Source: Nocardioides sp. T2.26MG-1
GTDB lineage: Bacteria; Actinomycetota; Actinomycetes; Propionibacteriales; Nocardioidaceae
NCBI RefSeq assembly: GCF_950101795.1
Contig: NZ_CATNLZ010000005.1
Location: 1-64,000 of the forward strand
DNA length: 64,000 nucleotides
Reading direction: 5' to 3'
A program made the position numbers and the translations under genes. The notes under the pieces were generated by a model that did not search any database, was not told where the DNA came from, and worked only from the letters and a program-made list of their open reading frames with translations. Shown here piece by piece: positions 44,441-56,127 of this stretch (position 1 is the stretch's first letter; the number at the start of each line of letters is the position of its first letter).

Positions 44441-46140
44441 GACAGCTTCTCCCTCGTCCGGGTCAGGAAGTCCAAGGCGTCGACACCCAGCGCGCAGGAG
44501 TCGTCGGTGTAGTCGGTGGGCTTGCCCGCGATGATCACGTGCTGGGCACCGGCGGCGCGCAGGGCGGCGGCCGCCTCGGCGCCCCACTCGGCGTACGTCG
44601 AGTCGGCCCCGGCCAGACACACGACCGGCTGGCCGGCGTAGGCCGCGACCACCTCGGGCGGGTCGGCGGTGGCGCCGGCGACCTCGACCGCGATGCCGCC
44701 GGCGGCGAACAGGTTGGTGGCGAAGGTCGCGCGTGCCGTGTGGGTGGCGATGGCGCCGAGGGTGGCGAGGAAGACCGGCGTCGCCGCCGGCGCATCGCGC
44801 AGCGCCTCGAACGCGGCGCCGTACGGCTGTACGCCGTCCCAGGCGTCCCAGGCCACCCGGTCGGGCAGCACCTCGGCGCCGTTGGGGAACTCCGAGAGCC
44901 CCGTGATCGGGCGCTTGCGCCGTGCGATCTCGGCCGCCCGCTTGGCGACGGTCGCAGCGATCGCTTCGTCCAGCGACTCACCGGCGTCGAGCTTGCCGAA
45001 CAGCTCCCAGGCGACCAGCGCGAGGTCGTCGGTCAGCTTCTCGACCGCGTAGGAGCCGCCGGCCGGGTCGACCACGTGCGCCACGTGCGCCTCGTCGATG
45101 AGCAGATGGGAGATGTTGCGCGCGATGCGACGACCGAGCTGCTCGGGCCGGCCCAGAGGGCTGTCGAAGGACAGCACCGTCACCGCGTCGGCGCCGCCCA
45201 CACCGGCGGCGAAGGCCGCGACCGTGGTGCGGAGCATGTTCACGTAGGGGTCGTAGCGCGTCATCATCGGGCGGCTGGTGACCACGTGCTGGCGCTGCGG
45301 CACGTCGGGCGACTCGCTGAGCTCGAGCACGCGGGCCCAGAGCCGGCGCGCGGCGCGGAGCTTGGCGATCGTGGGGAACTGCTCGTCGGTCGCGGCGTAG
45401 CGGAACTCGACGAGCTGCGCGGCCTGCTCGACCGGGACGCCGGCCGCACCCAGCGCCCGCAGGTAGGTGACACCGGCCGCCATCGACGACGCCAGCTCCT
45501 GGGCGTCCGAGGCACCGCGGTCGTGGACCGTGGTCGCGTCGACCACGAATCCGAGCACGTGGCGGTCGAGCGCCTGGCGCGCCACCTCGGCGGTCGCCTC
45601 CGCGGCGGGCACGCCCAAGTTGGTGGCGGGGTGGAGCTCGCGCCCCTCGGCGTACAACAGGAAGGCAGCGGGGTCGACGCCGTCGAGGACGACGGGGGCG
45701 AGGTCGAGCTTGACGCCGTCCAGTGCGGTCGGGAGGTCGGTGCCGCCGCGGAGCCACAGCGAGGTGACCCCGCCCTCGAGATCGTTGAGGGCCTCGCCGT
45801 TCGCGGCCTTCGCGTCGGTGGCCTCGACGAAGGACCGGACGTCCCAGTCACCCTGGCGGACGGGGCGACCGTGGGTCGCCACGTCGTCGAGGAGGGCGCG
45901 GGTGCCGAGCGGGGTGATGCCGATGCCGTCGAGGGTGGTGCGGGTGAGCTTCTGCCAGACCAGGTCGTCCGGGTCCTCCTCGGTCAGCCGCCGTGCCTTG
46001 CGCAGGACCGCCGCGGCGCCCTTCTCCCAGTCGGCGATCGTCCAGGCGTCCTCCGGAGAGGCGAGGTCGAGCGACCCCTGCTCGGGCTCGAGCTTCGCGG
46101 GCTCGTCCAGGCCGCCTTCCACTCCACCATCGACACTCAT
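44437..46140 (-). CDS. mutA: Methylmalonyl-CoA mutase, small subunit
   Basis: 567 residues. Homologous to the large subunit's barrel but without cobalamin residues: no DxHxxG is found in its C-terminal domain, which is degenerate. Visible landmarks include [40 protein letters not shown] and [19 protein letters not shown]. It pairs with MutB as a heterodimer and is the first gene of the operon. The ATG at 46140 has TATCGT seven bases before it, so the operon message is probably leaderless. Confidence 0.95.
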   Translation of the reverse strand: MSVDGGVEGGLDEPAKLEPEQGSLDLASPEDAWTIADWEKGAAAVLRKARRLTEEDPDDLVWQKLTRTTLDGIGITPLGTRALLDDVATHGRPVRQGDWDVRSFVEATDAKAANGEALNDLEGGVTSLWLRGGTDLPTALDGVKLDLAPVVLDGVDPAAFLLYAEGRELHPATNLGVPAAEATAEVARQALDRHVLGFVVDATTVHDRGASDAQELASSMAAGVTYLRALGAAGVPVEQAAQLVEFRYAATDEQFPTIAKLRAARRLWARVLELSESPDVPQRQHVVTSRPMMTRYDPYVNMLRTTVAAFAAGVGGADAVTVLSFDSPLGRPEQLGRRIARNISHLLIDEAHVAHVVDPAGGSYAVEKLTDDLALVAWELFGKLDAGESLDEAIAATVAKRAAEIARRKRPITGLSEFPNGAEVLPDRVAWDAWDGVQPYGAAFEALRDAPAATPVFLATLGAIATHTARATFATNLFAAGGIAVEVAGATADPPEVVAAYAGQPVVCLAGADSTYAEWGAEAAAALRAAGAQHVIIAGKPTDYTDDSCALGVDALDFLTRTREKLS

Positions 46141-46202
46141 GACTTGCACGATAGGCCGAGCGCACACCCCCGGGCCACGCGATGTGACGTTTTCGGACCA
46201 GG

Positions 46203-46952
46203 TCACGACCTAGGTCCTGCACCCCCGGGCCGAAGGTCGGTCGACGCCCGGTGGTCGCTCAGCCACGACTCGATCGCGTCTTTGAGGACGTCGTCGCGGG
46301 ATCGCCCGCCCCGGACCGCATCGATGCTCGCGACCATCCCCGCCGGGACCGACAGGGAGACCGCGCCGGCCTGCGGGCCGAAGCGGCTCAGGGCCGACAC
46401 GACGACCGTGCCCAGCACGTCGAGGATCGCGACCACGCCCATGCCGCGGAGCACGCCGGACGGCGGGTCGTCCTGAGCGACGATCACGACCGAGAGCGCG
46501 ACGGCGAGCACCGAGGCCAGCACCAGCGTGCCGGCCAGCAGCCCCCGCAAGGTCGGCCGTCCGCGCGCCCCCAGCACGAGCAGCAGGCAGGCCTGGGCCA
46601 GGGTGGCGGCCACCGTGGTGCCCGCACCGAACGTGCGGCCGGCCGCGTCCTGCGGACCGGAGCCGAGATCGGCCCAGATCAGCAGCAGCCCGGTCACGAC
46701 CGGCACAGCCACGGTGACCCCACCGGCGACACCGACGGTCTGGAACGACGTGCCGGCGGTCGCGAGATAGCACAGCACCGCGACGCTCGCGACGCCGACG
46801 AGCAGCGTCGTCAACAGCACCCGGCCCTCGGTGCGACCGAAGGAGCCGCCGCTCAGCAGCGCCGCGACCCCCATCAGCGCAGCGACCGAGAAGGAGCCGA
46901 TCGTCAGGCGCACGATGACGGCTCGGGCGCTGGTCCCGATCTTCGCTGCCAT
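46203..46952 (-). CDS. Membrane protein with a ribbon-helix-helix-like C terminus
   Basis: 249 residues. About six hydrophobic segments fill residues 10-190 with short loops. The C-terminal 50 residues are soluble, and residues 198-235 read like a CopG/Arc ribbon-helix-helix: strand VSLSVPAGMVASIDAV, then GGRSRDDVLKDAIESWLSDH. Such a motif on a membrane anchor is unusual. No family name is recognised. It lies 62 bp upstream of mutA on the same strand but that gene has its own promoter-like box, so a link to mutAB is not implied. Confidence 0.65.
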   Translation of the reverse strand: MAAKIGTSARAVIVRLTIGSFSVAALMGVAALLSGGSFGRTEGRVLLTTLLVGVASVAVLCYLATAGTSFQTVGVAGGVTVAVPVVTGLLLIWADLGSGPQDAAGRTFGAGTTVAATLAQACLLLVLGARGRPTLRGLLAGTLVLASVLAVALSVVIVAQDDPPSGVLRGMGVVAILDVLGTVVVSALSRFGPQAGAVSLSVPAGMVASIDAVRGGRSRDDVLKDAIESWLSDHRASTDLRPGGAGPRS

Positions 46953-47223
46953 GCTCCATCGTCCCTCCGATGCGGCCCGGCGGCATCGGCCGCACGGCCC
47001 CTCCTGCGGGGGACCTTGTGCTCAGCCGAGGCTCACGCTCTGCGCCCCGCGGTCCGCCACCAGGTCGGCTGCGATCCCGCGGACAGGTCGAGGGCTGCCC
47101 GCCGGTCGGCGATCACGCCCAGCGCCCGGGCCATCCGCACCTCCAACGGACTCCGGTCACCGACAACCTCCGGAGCCTCGGGTGCGTCCCACGGGCGAAG
47201 ACGAGAGCTCGGGGGAGGTTGTC

Positions 47224-47358
47224 ATGGGCATGGAGTCGAGGCGGTCGGCGATCGTGCGTGCGGTGGTCACGGTCGTGCTCGTCACGATGGTCGTCGCGGC
47301 GGCGCTCGGAGGTGCGACGTACGTCGTCTCCCGGGCGCTGGTCGGGATGATGTCGTAG
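47224..47358 (+). CDS. Small single-pass membrane peptide, 44 residues
   Basis: MGMESRRSAIVRAV begins a short positively charged N terminus, followed by one hydrophobic segment (about residues 12-32) and SRALVGMMS. A textbook GGGGGAGG lies five bases before the ATG, which is rare in this window and supports translation. The 271 bp upstream, back to the previous divergent gene, show no other recognisable coding sequence. Function unknown. Confidence 0.5.
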   Translation: MGMESRRSAIVRAVVTVVLVTMVVAAALGGATYVVSRALVGMMS

Positions 47359-47462
47359 CCGCGGCAGGACGGTCGGCCCCACCGGCCGGGCGGCCCGCGA
47401 GGTTCACACGACATCCACTTGGCGGCAGTGACCCGGACACCGGCCGGAGGGACCGTGGCGGC

Positions 47463-48536
47463 ATGCGGATCGCGTTGGTGACCGAGACGTTCTTCCCCGC
47501 CGTGGACGGCACCACGACCACGGTGAAGGCGGTCGCGGATCGGCTCGTCGGGGCGGGCCACACCGTGCTGGTGATCGCGCCCGGCCCCGGCCTGTCGACG
47601 TACGGTGCGAGCGAGGTGGTCCGCATCAGGTCACTGGAGCGCACGGGCGGCCAGGTGCGGACGGCGCTCGAGCGGTTCGGGCCGGACCTGGTGCACGTGA
47701 CCTCGCCGGGGGCCGTCGGTCGCAAGGCGCTCAAGCACGCCGGCCGGCTCGGCGTCCCGGCCCTGGTCGTCGAGCAGTCCCCGCTCCTCGACGTCACCGC
47801 CGACTACTGGCGGGGCCGGGTGGCCGAGCGGGCCGACCGGGTGCTCGTGACCTCGCGGTGGATGGTCGACCGGCTGGCGGAGTTCGAGGTCGACGCCGAC
47901 CTCTGGGCACCCGGCGTCGACACGGCCGCCTTCACCCCGGCGCTGCGCGACCAGTGGCTCCACGACCGGTGGTCGCGCGCCAGGTCCCGGACCGGCCCGC
48001 TGGTGGTGGTCGGCTACGTGGGCAGCCTGCGCAAGCGCCACGACGTACGCCGGCTCGCGGCCCTGTCCACGGTCCCCGGCATCCGTCCGGTGATCGTCGG
48101 CGACGGGCCGCAGCGCGGCTGGCTCGAGGGCCGGCTGCCCGGGGCGAAGTTCCTCGGGGAGCTCCCGACCGGCGACCTGACCGCCGTGCTGCCCAGCCTG
48201 GACGTGCTCGTGCATCCGGGCGAGCACGAGACCTGCTGCCACGCACTGCGCGAGGCGGCTGCGTCCGGGGTGCCGGTCATCGCGCCTCGCTCGGGAGGCG
48301 CACCGGACGTCGTACGCAACCTGGAGAGCGGCCTTCTCTACGACCCGACCGGCGACCACGCGCTGGCTCGCGCGGTCGCGGCGGTGGCGGCGGATCGGCA
48401 CCGGGGGCTGCTCGGCTCCCGGGCGCGCGAGCTCGCCACCCGCACCTGGCACGACGCCGTCGACGAGCTCGTCGACCGCCACTATTCCCCGCTGACGGTC
48501 CCGAACGCGGGGACGAAGGTCCTGAATTCTTCCTGA
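47463..48536 (+). CDS. GT4-family glycosyltransferase (alpha-mannosyltransferase-like)
   Basis: 357 residues with the GT-B fold. The N terminus MRIALVTETFFPAVDGTTTT is the typical GT4 start, VEQSPLLDVTADYW and APGVDTAAFTP lead into the second domain, and HPGEHETCCHALREAAASGV corresponds to the nucleotide-sugar EX7E region (E-x7-E present). Close relatives add mannose to phosphatidylinositol or glycolipids. An ATG at 47463 follows GGAGGG. It lies upstream of sdhC but a separate promoter is likely there. Confidence 0.87.
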   Translation: MRIALVTETFFPAVDGTTTTVKAVADRLVGAGHTVLVIAPGPGLSTYGASEVVRIRSLERTGGQVRTALERFGPDLVHVTSPGAVGRKALKHAGRLGVPALVVEQSPLLDVTADYWRGRVAERADRVLVTSRWMVDRLAEFEVDADLWAPGVDTAAFTPALRDQWLHDRWSRARSRTGPLVVVGYVGSLRKRHDVRRLAALSTVPGIRPVIVGDGPQRGWLEGRLPGAKFLGELPTGDLTAVLPSLDVLVHPGEHETCCHALREAAASGVPVIAPRSGGAPDVVRNLESGLLYDPTGDHALARAVAAVAADRHRGLLGSRARELATRTWHDAVDELVDRHYSPLTVPNAGTKVLNSS

Positions 48537-48564
48537 TTCGGCCTATGTCACACGGTCGGGTGGG

Positions 48565-48589
48565 GCTACCGGTCAGTAGCACCGGTAGC
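48565..48589. promoter_or_regulatory. Inverted repeat overlapping the sdh promoter
   Basis: GCTACCGGT-N7-ACCGGTAGC has perfect 9-bp arms. Its right arm overlaps TAGCGT (48586-48591), the candidate -10 box eight bases upstream of the sdhC GTG. A protein bound here would block the promoter. Alternatively it could end the glycosyltransferase transcript, but no T-run follows. Confidence 0.6.
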
Positions 48590-48599
48590 GTGTCGCAAC

Positions 48600-49298
48600 G
48601 TGGCAACGACGACCTTGGTCAAGGGGGCGCGAGCATCACGCTCGACGATCACCCTGAAGCTCCTCATGGCCGTGAGCGGCCTCCTGTTCATCGCCTTCGT
48701 GCTCCTGCACATGTACGGCAACCTCAAGGCCTTCGCTGGCCATGACTCGTACAACACGTATGCCGAGCACCTGCGCACCTTCGGCGAGCCGATCCTCCCG
48801 CGGGAGGGTCTGCTCTGGATCCTCCGCCTCGGGCTGATCGCGGCGCTCGCCCTCCACCTCTACAGTGCCCTGGCGCTGTGGCACCGGTCCGGCAAGGCGC
48901 GCACCAGCAAGTACGTCGTGAAGAAGAACCTGGGCTCCAGCTTCTCCTCGCGGACGATGCGCTGGGGCGGCGTCACGCTGCTGCTCTTCGTGGTGTGGCA
49001 CCTGATCCACTTCACGATCGTCAAGGTCAACCCGGACGGCGGGGCGACCAACGATCCCTACAACCTGGTGGTCGACTCCTTCCAGGTGTGGTGGATGACG
49101 ATCATCTACCTGGTCGCGATGGCCGCTCTGGGCCTGCACCTGCACCACGGCACGTGGAGCTCGCTCCAGACGCTCGGGTGGACCAGCACCGCCGCGGCGC
49201 GCACGCGCGCCAAGATCGCCGGCTGGGTGGTCGCGATCGTCATCGCAGGCGGCTTCTCGCTGGTGCCCCTGTTCGTCCTCTTCGGCGTCATCGACTAA
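48600..49298 (+). CDS. sdhC: Succinate dehydrogenase cytochrome b subunit
   Basis: 232 residues with five membrane helices, the type-B membrane anchor fused in one polypeptide. Candidate heme-ligand histidines are seen in FVLLHMYGN, ALHLYSAL, VVWHLIHFTIVK and LGLHLHHGTWSS. It anchors the complex and passes electrons to menaquinone. The GTG start at 48600 lies eight bases after TAGCGT and gives a short N terminus before helix 1. First gene of the sdhCAB operon; sdhA follows after 12 bp. Confidence 0.92.
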   Translation: MATTTLVKGARASRSTITLKLLMAVSGLLFIAFVLLHMYGNLKAFAGHDSYNTYAEHLRTFGEPILPREGLLWILRLGLIAALALHLYSALALWHRSGKARTSKYVVKKNLGSSFSSRTMRWGGVTLLLFVVWHLIHFTIVKVNPDGGATNDPYNLVVDSFQVWWMTIIYLVAMAALGLHLHHGTWSSLQTLGWTSTAAARTRAKIAGWVVAIVIAGGFSLVPLFVLFGVID

Positions 49299-49310
49299 GG
49301 AGTCGCGTTC

Positions 49311-52075
<2,765 letters not shown>

Positions 52076-52085
52076 CCACTGCTCC

Positions 52086-52122
52086 ACGTCGACCCGCCCG
52101 AGAGCTTCGGGCGGGTCGACGT
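52086..52122. terminator. Bidirectional terminator between sdhB and the convergent gene
   Basis: ACGTCGACCCGCCCGA and its exact complement form a perfect 16-bp stem with loop GAGCT. It lies 10 bp after the sdhB stop and 3 bp before the stop of the convergent TIGR03032-like gene. Short T-rich sequence CATTTA follows on the + strand. Confidence 0.88.
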
Positions 52123-52125
52123 CAT

Positions 52126-53163
52126 TTACGCCGGCAGCAGCCAGACCTCGTCGTCACCGGCGAGGGTGGGGCAGCGCGCGCCGGGGACGACCTGCACGTC
52201 GAAGATCTCGGTGACGCCGGCGTCGAACTGGAGCGTGGCGACGGTCGTGCCCGTCGCGAGCTCGATCACCCCGACGCCGCACACGAGCCGGTCGTGGTAG
52301 GCCGCGATCGGCGCACCGCCGAAGATCGCGGTCTCGCGGATCTTCGAGAGCCCCACGAAGGCGAGCCCGCCGTGCAGCGCGAGCCCGCGGGCATAGCCCG
52401 GGACGGCGGCGACCGCGTCCCGCTGCCCGGTCGCCGGGTCGACCCGCTCGAGCCGGCCCAGGCCGGAGTTCAGCACGAACAGGTTGCCGTCCTGCCAGCG
52501 TGGCGAGTGGGGCATGGCCAGGCCGGTGGTCACCGGCTCGCCCGAGGCGACGTCGAGCACCGCTCCGCTGTCGTTGCGCGCCGCGCGCCACCCGGCCGGC
52601 TCGTCGGTCTGCGCCATCACGGTGACGAACGCCGGGGCACCGTCGCGCATCGCCACGCCGTTCAGGTGGCACCGGTCCTGCGCGGCCAGGCCCGAGATGA
52701 ACGGCGGGCGCCACCGCGGCACGAAGCTGTAGCTCGAGTCGAGGCCGGCCAGGCAGGAGAACAGCGTGTTCACGACCCACAGGTCCGGGTCGCCGGCGGC
52801 GGTGGTGCCCCACGCGACCTCGTGACACTGGATCGAGCCGGTCACGACGGACGTGCGCGGCAGCCAGCACCGGTCGTAGCGACCGGCGGGCTCGATCGCC
52901 GGCGCGAGCTCGGAGTGGTCGCGCAGGGACCAGACCTGCCCCTTGCCCCCGATCGCGACCCGGTCGGGCCCGACCGCGATGCCCATGGCCTGGTCGAACC
53001 TGCGGAACGAGAGCGTCGGCCGGCCGTCGTGCACGCCGATGGCGACCAGCTGGCCCGCCTGGTACGTCGAGACCAGCAGCGAGCACCCTGCCGCGCCGAG
53101 GACCTCGGGGAACGATGCGCTGTAGTGGAAGCCGATCTCGGTGGCGTCCCCCGCAGCTCTCAC
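52126..53163 (-). CDS. TIGR03032-like conserved protein (predicted beta-propeller)
   Basis: 345 residues, no signal peptide. The pattern SLLVSTYQAGQLVAIGVHDG, WLPRTSVVTGSIQCHEVAWG, LWVVNTLFSCLAGLD and GLAMPHSPRWQDGNLFVLNS matches the TIGR03032 (DUF4915) family, which appears to fold as a beta-propeller. Function is unknown in the family. The GTG start overlaps the stop of the ELWxxDGT-repeat gene by four bases, so the two are translated together. Confidence 0.8.
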   Translation of the reverse strand: MRAAGDATEIGFHYSASFPEVLGAAGCSLLVSTYQAGQLVAIGVHDGRPTLSFRRFDQAMGIAVGPDRVAIGGKGQVWSLRDHSELAPAIEPAGRYDRCWLPRTSVVTGSIQCHEVAWGTTAAGDPDLWVVNTLFSCLAGLDSSYSFVPRWRPPFISGLAAQDRCHLNGVAMRDGAPAFVTVMAQTDEPAGWRAARNDSGAVLDVASGEPVTTGLAMPHSPRWQDGNLFVLNSGLGRLERVDPATGQRDAVAAVPGYARGLALHGGLAFVGLSKIRETAIFGGAPIAAYHDRLVCGVGVIELATGTTVATLQFDAGVTEIFDVQVVPGARCPTLAGDDEVWLLPA

Positions 53164-54983
53164 CGCAGCCTCAGGGTGTACCGATGGACCTCACTGCTGC
53201 CGGCTCCGCCGCAGGGAGTGAACCTGAACCGTGCCCGGACCTTCAGCTCGCCCTTCTCGCGCAGCTCCCGCATGCCGGCCTTGGTGGGCTCCAGCGTCAC
53301 CGCGACCTTGCGGGCTCGACCCACGTCGGTCACCGAACGTTTGATCTGGGACCCGGCCACCGGGGCGACCACCAAGGTGCCGGCGCCTTCGACCTCGACG
53401 ACCACCCGCACCGTGCCCGCCGTCGTGTCGACCTTGCCACGGCCGACCTCGAAGCCTCCGCCTGTGTTGATGTCGGCGACCATCCTCGTGCCCACCGTAG
53501 TGCCGTCGGACTCCCAGAGCTCTCCACCGTGGACGCCGTCGTCGGCGCGGAAGAACACGGTCCCGCCGACGGCGGCGAGGGAGTTCGGGCTGCCATCGAC
53601 ACCTGACGGCTGGATGTCCTCGACCATTCTGGTCCCGGCCTCGGTGCCGTCGGACGTCCACAGCTCACGGCCGTGGAACCCGTCACCCGCAACGAAGAAC
53701 AGCCTGCCCGCCGCGTTCGTCAGCCAGTACGGCGAGCTGCCGTAGACGTCGGCGTTGATGTCCTTGACGAGCACGGTGCCCGCCTCGGTTCCGTCCGACT
53801 TCCACAGCTCCTGCCCGTGGACGCCGTCGTCGACGCGGAAGAACAGGGTCCCGCCGACGTCGGTCAGGTCCGCGGCGCCGTAGTCGGAACCGCCCGGGTC
53901 GACGTCCTTGACCAGGACGGTGCCGGCCTCGGTGCCGTCCGACGTCCACAGCGCCCCGTCGAGCTGACCGTCGTCGGCGATGAAGAACACCGATCCGCCC
54001 GACTCGGTGAGGTACCTGGGGCCGGCCGACGCGGCGCCCGGGTTGATGTTGTCGACCATCACCGTCCCGGCGCCGGTCCCGTCCGACGTCCACAGCTCGG
54101 CGCCGTGGACGCCGTCGCGGGCGCTGAAGAACACCGTGTCGCCGCTGGCGGTGAACCCGGTGGGCGAGCTGCCGTACTCACCGGGCCGGATCTCCTTGAG
54201 CATCGCCGTGCCCGCGGGGGTGCCGTCAGACGTCCACAGCTCCTCGCCGTGCGTGCGATCGGCGGCCGAGAAGAACAGCGTGTCCCCCACTGCGGTCAGC
54301 TCGGCGGGGCCGATGTCCCCGTAGTACCCGCCGGAGGAGGGGATGTCCGTGAGCCTGACGGTGCCCGCACGGGTGCCGTCGGACCTCCACAGCTCCCGGC
54401 CGTGCGTGCCGTCGTCGGCGGTGAAGAACAGCGTGCCGCCCAGCGCGGTCAGGAAGGCCGGCCCGCCGTAGTAGGAGTCGTCGGCGGAGTCGATGTCCTT
54501 GACCATCACGGTGCCCGCACGGGTGCCGTCGGACTTCCACAGCTCCCGGCCGTGCGTGCCGTCGTCGGCGATGAAGAACAGCGTGTCTCCGACGGCGGTG
54601 AGTTGGGTCGAACGGCCGTCGTAGTAGCTGTCGCCGGCAAGGTCCTGGATCAGCACGGTGCCGGCCGCGCTCCCGTCCGTGGTCCAGAGCCCACGCCCGC
54701 GCACACCGTCGTCGGCCACGAAGAAGACCGCACCGGCCACCTCGACGATGTCGGACGGTGAGCTCCCCGGCGTCGGCACGTCGGCGCCACACTGCGCCCC
54801 GGCGGAGGTGCTCGTGGGAGCGGCGACGGCCTGCTGCGCCCCAGTCAGACCGGCCAGGCCGACCGCGGCCACCGTCGCCGCGCCGGCCGCCCGGCTGACC
54901 CGGGCGCGGCGACGGCGGCCCTTGGCCTCGACGACCCGGCGTCGCAGCGCCTTCTCGTGGGCAGTTCGACGCCGACGACTCAT
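53160..54983 (-). CDS. Secreted ELWxxDGT-repeat protein
   Basis: 607 residues. A very basic N terminus and hydrophobic segment (SRAAGAATVAAVGLAGLTGA) form a signal peptide or anchor ending near AVAAPTS. Nine copies of the (E)LWxxDGT motif (for example RELWKSDGTRAGT, EELWTSDGTPAGT, GELWESDGTTVGT) recur about every 48-50 residues between 97 and 510, each followed by TVMVKDI-like strands and VFFxADDGxHG. Such repeats build a beta-propeller. A C-terminal beta domain follows. It is translationally coupled to the TIGR03032-like gene. The ligand is unknown. Confidence 0.85.
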   Translation of the reverse strand: MSRRRRTAHEKALRRRVVEAKGRRRRARVSRAAGAATVAAVGLAGLTGAQQAVAAPTSTSAGAQCGADVPTPGSSPSDIVEVAGAVFFVADDGVRGRGLWTTDGSAAGTVLIQDLAGDSYYDGRSTQLTAVGDTLFFIADDGTHGRELWKSDGTRAGTVMVKDIDSADDSYYGGPAFLTALGGTLFFTADDGTHGRELWRSDGTRAGTVRLTDIPSSGGYYGDIGPAELTAVGDTLFFSAADRTHGEELWTSDGTPAGTAMLKEIRPGEYGSSPTGFTASGDTVFFSARDGVHGAELWTSDGTGAGTVMVDNINPGAASAGPRYLTESGGSVFFIADDGQLDGALWTSDGTEAGTVLVKDVDPGGSDYGAADLTDVGGTLFFRVDDGVHGQELWKSDGTEAGTVLVKDINADVYGSSPYWLTNAAGRLFFVAGDGFHGRELWTSDGTEAGTRMVEDIQPSGVDGSPNSLAAVGGTVFFRADDGVHGGELWESDGTTVGTRMVADINTGGGFEVGRGKVDTTAGTVRVVVEVEGAGTLVVAPVAGSQIKRSVTDVGRARKVAVTLEPTKAGMRELREKGELKVRARFRFTPCGGAGSSEVHRYTLRLR

Positions 54984-55016
54984 GTCAGACCTCCGGTACC
55001 GGGACGTGGCTGGATG

Positions 55017-56114
55017 CTATGCCTTCAGACGTCGACGGGAGGCGTTCGGTTGCGTGTCGGTCGCCCCCGCCCGGCGCCGCCTCGACAACCGCCTCGCCAC
55101 GGCCACGACCCCCAGCGTGCTGACGGCCCCGGCGACGTACGGCGGCAGCCAGGCCGGTCGAGACGCGGGCTCGGGCCGGGCGACCGGCGGTGAGGGCGGG
55201 CCCTGCACGGGCGGCGCGTCCTCGGTGACCCGGGCCGCCCGCGCCTCGCGCGAGGTGTGCGCGAACGCCGCGGCGTACAGGACCACCCGCGAGAAGTAGT
55301 TGATCCACACCAGCAGGATCAGCGCGATTCCGAAGGCCTGGAACGCCGGCTGCTCCTTCGTGCTCTCCAGGAGGTACTTCGACACCTGCTTGAGGGCCTC
55401 GAAGCCCAGTGCGCCGAGGACGGCACCTCTCCACAGGGACCGGCGCGGGGTATGCGGATCGGCCGGCAGCCGGAACAGCAGGTAGAACAGCAGCGCGTTG
55501 GCGGCGAGCCCGAGCGCCACCGTGACCAGCGTGGCGATCCAGCCGAGCTCGGTGCCGAGTCCGAACCACCCCACGACCTCGCCGGAGAAGCCGCTGACGA
55601 AGCCGGTCACCGCGACGGCGACGAGCAGGACCACGCCGAGGGACGCGAGGGTGACGAGGTCGCGCAGCTTGCCGCCGACGAAGCCCGGCTGCTCGCGCGC
55701 GGGGATCTCGAAGACCACCACGAGCGCGTCACGCAACGCGGACACCCAGCTCAGCCCCGAGTAGAGCACGCCGGCGAGCCCGAGCAGTCCGGCCCAGCCG
55801 GAGAACGTGCGGATGTCGTCGAGCGAGAGCTTGCCCTCGCCGGAGCCGACGATGCCGGGCAGGATCGAGTTGATCGCGCGGCGCAGGTCCGCGTCCGCGC
55901 CGTCGTAGACCTGCGAGACGAGCCCGACGACGAAGAACGCCAGCGCGAGGATCGGGAAGAAGGAGAGGAACGCGAAGTACGTCATCGCCCCGGCCTGCTG
56001 GCCGGCCAACACCTTGCCGTAGTGCTCCTGCATCCGCACCAGGTGGTCGACCAGGGGCCGGCGCCGCCGCAGAGCGGTCACCCGGCCGCCGATGCCGCCC
56101 CCGAGCGAAGACAT
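55017..56114 (-). CDS. YihY/BrkB-family membrane protein
   Basis: 365 residues with six main membrane helices. YFAFLSFFPILALAFFVVGL and LLGLAGVLYSGLSWVSALRD are family landmarks, as are VNYFS-type IALILLVWINYFSRVVLYAA. The long C-terminal tail (about 290-365) is proline-rich with one possible extra hydrophobic stretch. Earlier labels as ribonuclease BN are wrong; the molecular role is unresolved. It follows the 2H-phosphoesterase gene after 13 bp on the same strand. Confidence 0.9.
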   Translation of the reverse strand: MSSLGGGIGGRVTALRRRRPLVDHLVRMQEHYGKVLAGQQAGAMTYFAFLSFFPILALAFFVVGLVSQVYDGADADLRRAINSILPGIVGSGEGKLSLDDIRTFSGWAGLLGLAGVLYSGLSWVSALRDALVVVFEIPAREQPGFVGGKLRDLVTLASLGVVLLVAVAVTGFVSGFSGEVVGWFGLGTELGWIATLVTVALGLAANALLFYLLFRLPADPHTPRRSLWRGAVLGALGFEALKQVSKYLLESTKEQPAFQAFGIALILLVWINYFSRVVLYAAAFAHTSREARAARVTEDAPPVQGPPSPPVARPEPASRPAWLPPYVAGAVSTLGVVAVARRLSRRRRAGATDTQPNASRRRLKA

Positions 56115-56127
56115 CAGCGCGGCGCCA

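Noticed and set aside
53160..54983. Recent tandem DNA expansion in the ELWxxDGT gene
   Set aside because: The protein repeats are regular but the DNA copies differ substantially, so this is an old, selected repeat structure and not a new expansion.
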